From NCBI GenBank assembly GCA_013397935.1, contig VZRN01000234.1, forward strand, positions 1 through 64,000: 64,000 nucleotides of DNA, given 5' to 3'. This document shows, in pieces, positions 1 to 9,289 of this stretch. The position numbers and the translations under genes were made by a program. The notes under the pieces are model-generated. The model was not told where the DNA came from. It searched no databases and was given only the letters and a program-made list of their open reading frames with translations. This stretch comes from Dasyornis broadbenti. Taxonomy: Eukaryota > Chordata > Aves > Passeriformes > Dasyornithidae. Position 1 is the stretch's first letter, and each line of letters begins with the position of its first letter.

Positions 1-44
1 CAGTGCCTTTGTGGAGCCATTTGTGGTTGTTTTAGTATTCCCAG
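1..44 (+). pseudogene. Possible degenerate TRAJ segment, cut by the window edge
   Basis: Positions 41-46 read CCA-G followed by a GTAAG splice donor, the same layout as the 3' end of the intact J segments downstream (Pro codon, one extra G, then the donor). The codons before it are open and hydrophobic and begin with a Phe codon at 8-10. The Phe-Gly-X-Gly core is not preserved (FVEP), and the spacing from Phe to the final Pro is one codon too long. The recombination signal would lie outside the window. It could be a decayed J or a chance match. Confidence 0.3.
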
Positions 45-451
45 GTAAGAAGTGTGAGACTTCATGCTTAGCAGTGTGCACTAGAAATGCATCCATGTTG
101 CGGAAAAGAGGTATTGGAAAAGTGACAGCAAGTAGGTGAAATGCAAGAGCGGGGATGTGTAATGTAAGATTTCTGAGATTTGGGACGCTGAACCCTCTGG
201 AAAACTTCAGTCCACTTAAAGCCAGGGTTAATTGTTTGCAAAGGAGTCGCAAAATGCAGTTCGAGCTGTTGGCACCAAGCAATAGCAGTGATCTCTGATC
301 TCCTGCTGTATCTGCTGGGAACTGCAAATCAGGAGAATGAAAATGTAGAAATGGGAATGACACAAGGTGCGGATCTTTCCCAATGTTGTGGGGATTGAGG
401 GGATGCGTTTGGACACTCTCGGCTAAATTGCGCAGTTGAGGGATGAACATG

Positions 452-566
452 GCACTGCAGCTTTATGGGTTGGACTTGATGGTCTTAGAGGGCTCTTCCA
501 ACCTAAACTATTCCATGTTGCTCTGGTTCCAAGAACCAGAATGGTTCTGTGAATCATTACAACATG
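452..566 (+). repeat. CR1 LINE 3' tail fragment
   Basis: The stretch matches the end of avian CR1 in sense orientation: a GGTTGGACTTGATGG-type core, then TCTTCCAACCTAAAC, then a degraded ATTCTGTGA-like terminal repeat near 550. It is a short 5'-truncated copy lying among the J segments. Confidence 0.75.
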
Positions 567-891
567 AAGTGCAGCCTGCAAAGGAGGGTGGACATGGCAA
601 AAGAAGAGAGCAGAACGGTGATACAGGCTGGTGAGACCTCACTGCAGCAACCAGGAGGCTCCAAACAAAGTGTGGGAAGTTGTGTGTGCACACAGCGATG
701 GGCAGATGCTGCTGCTGTGTGCAGACAGAGGACAGAACACACAGAGGATGAATTAACCAGGCGGAGGAATGTGGCTGAAGGCAGCGTTTATTTATGCTGA
801 GGTGGCTGCCAATAATGTTGGTGAGCTGCTTCCAATAAAATCTTGCATTGCCATGTTCAGTCTTCACCCAGCAAATTCACATCCCTGTGCA

Positions 892-919
892 CCATTTTGC
901 AAAGCATTGTGTCACAGTG
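892..919 (+). promoter_or_regulatory. 12-RSS of TRAJ segment 1
   Basis: Nonamer CCATTTTGC at 892-900, a 12-bp spacer at 901-912 and heptamer CACAGTG at 913-919 sit directly before the J coding sequence. This is the orientation and spacing expected for RAG cleavage 5' of a J gene segment. The nonamer is weak against the consensus. A second heptamer-like CATTGTG at 905-911 exists but has no nonamer at 12 bp. Confidence 0.7.
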
Positions 920-981
920 CAATACTGGGACTTATGGCAAGCTCACATTTGGAGCTGGAACCAAACTCGTGGTTTCTCCAG
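920..981 (+). CDS. T-cell receptor alpha joining segment (TRAJ), first intact copy
   Basis: This 62-bp gene segment encodes the end of CDR3 and the G strand of the TCR alpha variable domain after V-J recombination. In the frame set by the splice donor it reads NTGTYGKLTFGAGTKLVVSP. It carries the diagnostic FGxGT motif (Phe codon 948-950) and the hydrophobic LVV run. It ends CCA-G before a GTATGT donor at 982, leaving a phase-1 base to join TRAC exon 1. A 12-bp-spacer recombination signal precedes it. The family assignment is firm. A J number cannot be given without the rest of the locus. Confidence 0.9.
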
Positions 982-2801
982 GTATGTCTGAATTCCCAGA
1001 TGGAAGTGCTTCTTTCAGTTTACGAGTTATTTTGCCACCCCACAATATATTAGCAACAGGACTATGAATTTTCAGCTGGTATTGAGAGCAAGTGATTTCC
1101 ATGGCTCCAAGTATATTCTCCCCTCCCTATTCCTGAGAATGAACATAGCAGAAGTTTTACATGTGCAAGAGGATTTTTCTGGGAAGGTCAACAGGACCTG
1201 GGCTCCTAAATCAAGCTCCTCAAGCAGAGGGAGAAGCAAAGCGAAATGGTGAAAGCCAGCACAGACCAGCAAAATGCAGAGGGGTGAAACTGGTTTCATA
1301 AAGCTACAGCAGGTGAAAAGGACTTTTCTAGTATGTGGATAGAAATAGCTGGAGATAACCAGACTCGCTGGGTCTCTGCTTTGGAGATCCTTGAGCTGTA
1401 ACCTTAGGGCGTGGGTTTCTGTCATTCTATGAGCACCAGACAGTCAGGAAACTTGGGGGGCTTAGCCTTGAAAATGACACCAAGTTGGTATCATGGTATC
1501 ACAGCCAGCCACATGGGAGTGCTGGGGATTTACCTTGCCCTGCAACATCCAGGTGAAACTAGGAGCACACTAGAAATGAGGATCTGAAACTGACGGAGGA
1601 CAGTGTGACCAGCCTTAAAACTGAGGGTGGGATGGATATTTGGACAGAGGGCAAGAAGCAAATTTAACTACTGAACGACTTTGGTGGAAGGATGGAAAAG
1701 TGACCCTTACCACAAAATATTTTTTCTGAACAAAAAAGCATGGGGAAAAAAGTGTGCTTTGACTATTGCTGCCACAAATGTATGGAAAAAGAATAATCCC
1801 CCCAAACCCGTACCCTCTTCTCTTGTTTGAAACTCTTTGTAAAAGGGAAAGAAAGTAACAGATCCCAAGATATCAGTGTTTTTTCTAAATGTATTGAATT
1901 TTCCATGGTTTTTTAAAATATATTTAGGATTTTTTAATATCTAAATTGCTTGAGTTTACTCTTGAAAAGTAATATTTCCATTTATTAAAATGGTAGCGAT
2001 TCTTAAGATAATTTCAACTGTTTTACTCTGAAAGTTAAAAAACACAGCAACATAAGGAAAGAATTCATTCTGAAAATCTCTGAGGAACATTCTCTTATTT
2101 TATATGACCCCCTTGGGCCTCTTCAAAAACAGCTGAGAGAAATGAGAATCTCAAGTTTCTATGGAGCCATCAGCAAGCTGAAGGAGCTATAAATCAAAGC
2201 TCTGCCTCAGTTCATGCTCATGCTCCAGGTTTACTATTATGGTCACATCCGTGTGCAGCTGCTCCAGATCTTGCTCTGGTCACCCTGTAGGAACTTCCCT
2301 AATGCTTCCTGGAACCTCAGGGTTTAGTGGCAGAATGAGCGATGATCTCCCTGCCACAAAGAAGTTGCACACCAAAAAGAGTTTTCTGCTGAAAAACTAA
2401 ATGGCAACTTTGTTCTGGAATCACTCTCGGCTAACTCAGATGGCAAATCCAAGAAAATGCGACAATGGAGGTTTCACTGTACCATTAGTCCCTAGGTGAG
2501 CTGTGAAGTAACAGTAAATAAATTCATTTTTGAGAGAGGAATCTGGCAGAATAAATAGATGAGGAATAAGATGAAGAATAGAAGTTGTGATGCAGGTGGC
2601 TTTCTGGAAACAATGGGACAAATATGATTGAGGGAATATTAAGGAGAGTGTGTTTGGGAGTGCAAAATGCAAAATGCCACATGAAAAGAAAGTCAATAGC
2701 AGGGAAAGTCCTAGGTAAATGGATCTGTCTGTTCATAGAGATGAATAGGATTTCTTCTGGTGGAATATTTAACTGCTGAAGGCTCCATTCAATACTGCTC
2801 T
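982..2801. other. Unique DNA between J segments
   Basis: Non-coding sequence between the first and second intact J segments. Positions 1700-2100 are AT-rich. I found no further FGxG core with a donor, no RNA gene and no recognisable mobile element. Confidence 0.5.
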
Positions 2802-2829
2802 GGATATTGTAGAGGACTGTGTTATTGTG
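2802..2829 (+). promoter_or_regulatory. 12-RSS of TRAJ segment 2
   Basis: Nonamer GGATATTGT at 2802-2810 (seven of nine match GGTTTTTGT), spacer 2811-2822 (12 bp) and heptamer TATTGTG at 2823-2829. The GACTGTG at 2815-2821 also resembles a heptamer but lacks a nonamer at the right distance. Confidence 0.7.
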
Positions 2830-2891
2830 TGGCTATGGAAGTGCGTACAAACTCACATTTGGATCTGGGACGAGGCTTCTGGTTTTGCCAG
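2830..2891 (+). CDS. T-cell receptor alpha joining segment (TRAJ), second copy
   Basis: This 62-bp segment is the same length as the first J. It encodes GYGSAYKLTFGSGTRLLVLP in the frame fixed by the terminal CCA-G and the GTACTT donor at 2892. FGSGT is the canonical J beta-bulge motif, followed by alternating hydrophobic residues. A 12-RSS lies immediately 5'. It shares the KLTFG core with the first J, which suggests local duplication. The open frame and donor suggest it is functional. Confidence 0.9.
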
Positions 2892-3239
2892 GTACTTTTA
2901 TCCTGACTTTTTTACTGATTTGCCAGTTTGTTAATTCACTCCAAGGTCTGGGGAATGGCAGCTGTCACAGGCATTGTAGCCAACCTCAAGCAGTGGCATT
3001 TAGCTCAGGGCAGCTGTCCAAGCAGGCAGGACCATGCTCTCAGTGCTCCTCCTCCAATTGCATTCCTGGGAGCAGCTAAAACAAAGCCTGGTTCTGCTCT
3101 TCTGCAAAGTCACTCGTGGATTTGTTCTCTCCTAAAGGATGTATCCACGGCACTTCCATTGGCCTCAAGAGAAGACATGGATTATGTAAATCAGATGGAA
3201 ATGCATTGAAAAACAAGGACATTTATAATATTTACATTG

Positions 3240-3885
3240 CCGGCCAAGAGCCAGCAATGCGCACTCAAAGCCCAGAAAGCCAACTCCATCCTGGGCTGCA
3301 TCCTCAGGAGACTGAGAGATTGATCTTTCCTCCTCTGCCTGGCCCTGGTGAGACCTCACCAGCAGAGGTGTGTCCACCTCTGGGGTTCCAGCACAGGAAA
3401 GACAAGGAGCTGCTGGAGTGGACGCATAGGAGGGCCACAAAAACGCTCAGAGGGATGGAGCAGCTCTGCTGTGAGGACAGGCTGAGAGGGTTGGGGTTGT
3501 TTAACCGGGCAAGGCTCAAGAGAGACCTTATTTCAGCCTTGCAGTACTTAAAAGCACTTTCAGACTTATAAGAAAGATGGAGACTAAGTTTTCAAAACAA
3601 CTTGTTGTGACAGGACAGAGAGTAATGGTTTTAAACTAAAGGAAGGTAGATTCAAACTGGAGTTAAAGAAGAATTTGTTTTACCATGAGAGTGGTGAAAC
3701 ACCAGCACAGGTTGCCCAGAGAGGTGGTACATGCCGCGTTCTGGAAACGTTCACGGTCAGGTTGGATGGGGCTGTCAGCAATCTTACCAAGTTGAAGTTG
3801 TCCCTAGTCATTGCAGGAGAGTTGACCTAGATGACCTTTAAAGTTCCCTTTCCAACTAAACCACTCTGTGGTTCCATGATTTAGA
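3240..3885 (+). repeat. CR1 LINE 3' region
   Basis: A sense-orientation CR1 copy. It contains the ORF2-end/3'UTR phrases typical of avian CR1: an AAAGCCCAGAAAGCCAA-like start, GAGCAGCTCTGCTGTGAGGA, AGGTTGCCCAGAGAGGTGGT, and a tail near 3860-3880 with a CTGTGGTTCCATGAT repeat. It is truncated at the 5' end and has many indels. The 151-residue open frame across it is a relic, not a host gene. Confidence 0.85.
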
Positions 3886-4681
3886 AAATATCCCCTTTGG
3901 GTGATTATCACATTTTAGCTGGTCTTTGCTTGTATCAGAATACCACCACAGAACATTGCACTGTAACATTTTTAATGTCAGTGTTGGAATGGGGATTGAC
4001 TGCCTTTAAGCTGGATTATCTGCTGTAGGGACGCTGTATTACCCACAAATATTGGAAGGGGACTCTGTTTGTAACTGGGACTTGCAGGTTTGCCGAGCTG
4101 TCGCAGGGGCAGACTATTTGCAATGCTCCAGGCCCTGCACAGCTGAGAGACAGGGTGTGAATTCCCAAGAAATAGTCATTAGACTGCTTGGGAGGCTCCA
4201 AGACCTGGACAGGGCCACTGAAACCTGTAAGGACATAACTGCAACCAAGGCCAATGGGGTCCTTGCAAAGGTTTCCTGGGTCATGTGAGTTATGGGGATG
4301 GAGAGAGACATCATTGACATTAGGAAAAAGAACCTTGTTGGTGTTTGAGGCACGTGGGTAGTAAATACACAGGAGAAAAGCTGGACTGAAAGGCTGTGGC
4401 CCCATAACTGCATGGCTCAGTGAACTGGAATTTTAGGTGATGTTACAGATGGAAACGCAGATCGTTCCTTGTATCGCCCCAAAAGATAAAACACCACACA
4501 ATTGTAACCAGTGAATGAAGGACCATTTTTAAAATTTGATCTCTGTGTTTCTGATCCTGATAATTTTCTAGTAGATTTATTTGGTACTTTGATAGTGTCT
4601 TAAGTCAAGCATGCTTCATCATTGCTCCCTCAAGTTATCCCCTGCTCTGGACTGTCAGTTTGCATTGCAAAAGCCTGCCCA

Positions 4682-4709
4682 CATTTTTGTAGAGGTTGGC
4701 ACCAGTGTG
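4682..4709 (+). promoter_or_regulatory. 12-RSS of TRAJ segment 3
   Basis: Nonamer CATTTTTGT at 4682-4690 (seven of nine match consensus), spacer 4691-4702 (12 bp) and heptamer CAGTGTG at 4703-4709 (six of seven match CACTGTG). This is the best RSS of the three. Confidence 0.8.
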
Positions 4710-4769
4710 CCGATCAGGGACAAGTGAAACCCACCTTTGGAACTGGGATCCAACTTGTTGTTACCCCAA
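4710..4769 (+). CDS. T-cell receptor alpha joining segment (TRAJ), third copy, nearest TRAC
   Basis: This 60-bp segment encodes DQGQVKPTFGTGIQLVVTP and ends CCA-A before a GTAAGT donor at 4770. The core is FGTGI, so the usual Thr after FGxG is Ile. The segment is otherwise regular and has the strongest RSS. Its last base is A rather than G, so splicing to TRAC gives Lys instead of Glu as the first constant residue. It is the most 3' J in the window, 4.5 kb upstream of TRAC. Confidence 0.88.
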
Positions 4770-5971
4770 GTAAGTCTGAGCTTTCTGTTCCGTATTAACA
4801 CCAGGATTGGTAAATCACTTGTTCATTGCTAGACGGGCCAGGGGTTTCATGGAAGCATATTCCAACTTCTTTAAGCTTCCCTTGACAAAAGCCAGTTGGA
4901 ATAGAGATGCTGTCTTGGAATGCAAGGAGGGCTCGGCTGTGGCGTGGCAGTGACCCAATGCAGGGCAAAACAGCAAGAGAAGGTGGTGATGTTCACACAG
5001 GTTTAATAATCATGGCATGGTGACTGGAGGTTCTTCTGACCAAGGGCTCAGAGACCGGATTGTCCAGGTCTTAGCCTAGGAGAATATGCCATGATCTTTC
5101 TGTTTTAAAATCCGTAACCGTTGTATGATTCTAAGATTTTTTTTTCTAGAAACAAAACCTCTGCCATATAAAATAGAAAACTGGATGTGGCAATTGAAAA
5201 CCATTCTGATTTTAGAAGAAAAAGCATGGGAAAGCATTTTGTGAAAATGATAAAGGTTGTCATGAGCAGCCACTTCAAGTCTTTTTGTTTCCAGGCAACT
5301 GTCACACAGATGGGTTAATCCATCTCAGTCACCTGCGAGAGAGTGGATTAGAAAAGCAGAATTTCTCCTTCTGAGCCCCCCAAAATCTTTTCTCAACATT
5401 GTTGAAAGGAGCAGCAGAGGAGGTCATAGCAATTCTCTCCTGTGGTTTAGATGGTGCGTGAGTAGGTCCACACGTAAACACAAAGTATTGCTTCCCAACA
5501 TGAAATACAAGAAAAATTCATCTCAATTTTTTCTGAATGTGAGCACATTCTAAAAGCCCAGGATTTATTCCATCGAGCATTTGATTTCTCCTCACATACT
5601 GAGTATCTTCCTCTATTAATTCACTATTACTTTTGGTTCAGCAGGAAATCTTTCTTTTAAAAGGTTTATGAGAAAGACTTTGGATGCTTTTGATAGTTTG
5701 ATTTCCCCAAGTATAATTACAGAGTATAATAACAAACACATTTTTTGGAAGGAGACCAGAATTATGCCTGAGCTCTGCCAGTGAAGCAGCACACTCACAT
5801 TTGCAAATACTGAGTCTCTCCTCAGAGTCTCTGCACTTTGGATGACTTGGTTAATGCTGGGCTGGGACCTGCTTCTGTTGCCTGAGTGTCTCCAGAGAGA
5901 GTCTAGAAAGTCTAGGAAGGGTTCCACTCCTGAATGTGTTCATCTGGTCTTGCTGTAGCCATCGCAGCATC

Positions 5972-6106
5972 CAGCTGGGAATGGAACAAATGAAGAACAT
6001 TTATTTCAGTGATAAAGCAGATTTTGAGACACTTTCTAGACTTCCCCATGGGAAGAAATTAAAATTTCTTCATCTGGGAGCTAAGCTGTCTTCAGTATTT
6101 CTACAA
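5972..6106. repeat. Direct repeat, copy 1 (about 135 bp)
   Basis: This stretch is almost the same as 7443-7578; I counted about nine differences by eye. The match starts at CAGCTGGGAA and ends at CTACAA, with no similarity outside. It contains a perfect inverted repeat with 9-bp arms (GAAGAAATT / AATTTCTTC, spacer AA) at 6052-6071. No family was recognised. It may be part of an LTR or DNA transposon. Confidence 0.75.
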
Positions 6107-7442
6107 CACAACATTTCACAGAGGACCTCTGGCAGACCTTTTGGAATGTGCATTGGAGGACAGACAGGAAGCATCATTAAAGTGCTTGTTAGTTCCTTGG
6201 AGCTGCTCCTGTAGGGACAGGATCAGCCTGTATGAGTGTGCAGGGGGTACAAGTGTCCCCAGGGTGGGGCAAAAGTTCCAGCTTGACTCCAGCTGTGGGA
6301 TATCGTGTCTCAGGCTGAGCAATGGTAAGAGCATCAAGGATTTTGTCCCACCAATTCCAGTCTGAGCAGAGATGCAGACAGTTTGCTTTGGAAGGAATGG
6401 AGAGTGTGATAATGTTCTGCATGATACCAGCTGGGAATTAAACCAGTTCAGGATTTCTACTGCAGCTTGTTTGGAGGGAAAAATAGGTCTCAGCCTGATG
6501 TTGGAACAGGGTTCTACTGCTCTCTCCCTGAAATCAGCCTCTGGTTGGCTGTCTCTGTAAACTGGGCAGGAATAGCATTCCAACATCTCCTGTTCTTCCA
6601 CCTGGAAGATATCTTTCAGTACAGATAAAATTAGGCAGCGTGGGCAGCTCAGAGTATCATTATTTCCTTCAACTCTTTCCTGTAAATAGAGGTCATAAAT
6701 GTACAGCATCTCCAGCACATGTACCAGCTCCCAGTGCTGTGGTTAGAGTAGATGGTATTTACCAGAACTATCTGCAAACTTTCACAGCAGTGTGCAAATG
6801 CACAAAGGAATTTACAGGAACCAGGCTGCAGCACCAGAACAGAGGCAGCTGCTGCTCTGAGTAAGAACAGGAAATTAATATTTTGCAAAATAGGCATTGC
6901 TGAAGCTTTCTGTGAAAAATAGAGTTTATTGTTTTATGAGTTCAAGATCAAAGCATTGCACAGATTGAAAAGGGGAAAAACACCCTAATTTGGAGAAAGG
7001 TGGACGTTTATCTCTTCAGAAAGCAGAGTACTCATTATGAGAGAGAAGCAGAACAGCTCCATAAATTCCTGCTCTTCTATTCCATTTCCATGTATCCCAT
7101 GGCAGTGATCTACCTTGGCTCATCTGTATTTTATACAGGGATCTATCATCAAGCTTTTTACCTGCTTCTGCCTTCCTCTCTCTAACAATTACTATTTCCA
7201 AAACTCCAACTGGGAGTATGGGAGATGGGGAGTGGGGTTAAGGCAGTCCCAACATATGTTAGGCTGTATTTCTGCACAGTTTGCAAAGAGTCTCATCAGG
7301 TTCTTTGAAGCCAGGGCAAAGCCAGAATGGATGAATTACAATTCAGGAGATGGGCCAGAGAATGAACCCTCGGGCTTTGTGGATTAGTTTTTTTCTGAGA
7401 TCATACTAATAGAGAAGAATGGCTATTTCTCTAAGGTGCCAA

Positions 7443-7578
7443 CAGCTGGGAACAGAACAGATGAAGAACATTTATTTCAATGATAAAGAAGACTTTGAGA
7501 CACTTTCTAGACTTTCCCCATGGGAAGAAATTAAAATTTCTTCATCTGAGAGCTAAGTTGTCTTCAGTATTTCTACAA
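7443..7578. repeat. Direct repeat, copy 2 (about 136 bp)
   Basis: Second copy of the repeat at 5972-6106, in the same orientation and offset by 1,471 bp. It keeps the same 9-bp inverted repeat and has one extra T before CCCCATGGG. Flanks do not match those of copy 1, so the copies look like separate insertions or a heavily eroded duplication. Confidence 0.75.
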
Positions 7579-8362
7579 TATTTATCAGTGAGGCATGCAA
7601 ACAGGGAGAAAGCAAAGATTAATCTAAACTCCCAGTCCTACACAATAACACTTCATCAGTTTATAAATGTGAACTGAAGCTCTCGTTGAAATCTGTGAAG
7701 GCCAACGGAAAATGCAGCCACAGGGCTGCTGAAAGCCCCAAACCTGCACTGACTGCAGTCTATCTGTAATGATATTTCATCTAGTCATCATGAGAGCACT
7801 GCAGTGTCCGGAACATTTTACTGTTAGCCATGAAAAACGGTTTAGGAAGGCACCTTCTCAGACAGCCAGATGAAATGTATATTCAGAGGTACAAGTTTAT
7901 AAAGCTAAATATGCAAAAAAGGCTGTAACCACAGGTTGTTTTGATATGTGTGGAAAATCCCAGTCTGACTCGCTAGCAGAGTTTGAAGCAAGAAAACAGT
8001 AATGAGCCCCAGGTGTCTTGTATCTGTAGCCTTTAGTGCCTAAACCACTCTCTGCAAGGTAAAATTTTGTAAAACAAAAATTGGTACTGCACTTTCAAGC
8101 AGTGGAGCATGACAAAACGCCTTCCTTCTTCTTCCAGACTTCTCCTTTCTTTCCCTGAGTGCAGCCCTGTGCTCCTGCTTTGCTGTGGCTCCTTGAGCTT
8201 TCTGCTGTAGGAGCACCATTGGCAGACTGATGGCAAATGTGGACACCCTTGAGATTCAGTGTTCATCCACTGCCCCTCAGGACACGGAGAAAGTGGGATT
8301 TTGCATTTGGTGGATTTGACCAGACATTTGCAGAAAATGCAGAATGGCCCTGGGCTGCTTAG

Positions 8363-8985
8363 CTCTCTCAAAATCACAAAATCACAGAATGGGTTGGGTT
8401 GGGAGTGTCAGGAAAATTAATCCACAAACATCAGAGGTTTATGTCCAAAAAGGAGAGAGAGGAGTCCTGTTAACTTTATCCATGTGTAAATGGGCATTTC
8501 CCATGGGGTCTCTCAAATTGTTAGAGGACACAGCCTCTTTTTTATCCCAATTTCCCAGCCACATTTCCCTCTCTCTTTCCCCATTGGCTGAGGCACTCGA
8601 GAGGTACAGACTTCCCAAACTGCCTAATGTGTACCCTCCTCCCCACTGCTTCTTCTCCTAGAATCTCTATTCTTTTAGCTAAATCCAGGGATTTAGCACA
8701 GTCTTGGGTAAGCCAATTAGTGGAATTCCTATGGAATTCCTTCCCATTGTTTCTTTTATCTCTCAGTACGTGGCTTTATCTACCAGCAGACTCACAGTTT
8801 GTAAAGACACTCCCTTCTCATTCCTTTCAGGAGGGACCTTAAAGACCACGTTGCAGCCATGGGCAGGGACACCTTGTGCTCGAGCAGGCTGCTCAGGTGC
8901 TCTCTACACCTCTCACACCCATCCTTGGGTGCACCCAGGCCACCGTGCCAGGCTGCAGAGCAGAGCTCAACGAGCTGTCACAGAG
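8363..8985 (-). repeat. CR1 LINE 3' end, split by a solo LTR
   Basis: An antisense CR1 tail (ATCACAGAATGGGTTGGGTTGG) occupies 8363-8405 and resumes at 8830 with GGGACCTTAAAGACC and GGGCAGGGACACC. The two parts join exactly as in the continuous CR1 copies at 15128 and 18674 once the 424-bp insert at 8406-8829 is removed. The right end near 8985 is approximate. Confidence 0.8.
8406..8829 (-). mobile_element. Solo LTR inserted into a CR1 copy
   Basis: A 424-bp insert begins TGTCAGG and ends TTTCA on the + strand, giving the TG...CA ends of an LTR. It is flanked by a perfect 4-bp duplication GGAG (8402-8405 and 8830-8833). On the - strand it has a GGGATAAAAAAG promoter-like box and ends CCTGACA, so the LTR reads on the - strand. 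A 4-bp duplication fits class I (gammaretrovirus-like) elements. No internal genes remain. It lies in the intron just upstream of TRAC. Confidence 0.82.
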
Positions 8986-9289
8986 GAATGGCTGGGTTAA
9001 ACATGGGCTTCCAGGGTGTGGGCATCCACGAGTCTTTTCAGACGCTCCAGGAATTCTGCCTGGCCTCTCTGTGTCTCCCACACAACAGAAGTCAATAGAA
9101 GTAGCTTCTGCATCATCTGCTGTAGATGCTTTGGTTTTCCAAAGGTGTCCTAGCACAAGATCCCGATGATCAGGCAACTTCCCACCAGAAAAATGGAAAA
9201 ACCTGGATTTCTGAGTGGCTCTGAGTTAAGACTGAAGGAACTATGAATGTGTAGTCTCATCTAATGACTCGTCTTTTCTCCTTTTTCAG

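Larger units (their letters stand above)
4770..8362. other. J-C intron, mostly unique DNA
   Basis: The proximal part of the intron between the last J and TRAC. It holds one dispersed direct repeat (copies at 5972-6106 and 7443-7578) but no J motif, gene or RNA that I could recognise. Confidence 0.5.

Noticed and set aside
3116..3571. 151-codon open frame
   Set aside because: It coincides with a CR1 3' region and is a LINE relic with no host gene signal.
6116..6718. 200-codon open frame on the - strand in the J-C intron
   Set aside because: No family, signal or splice evidence; it is partly within the direct repeat region of an intron.
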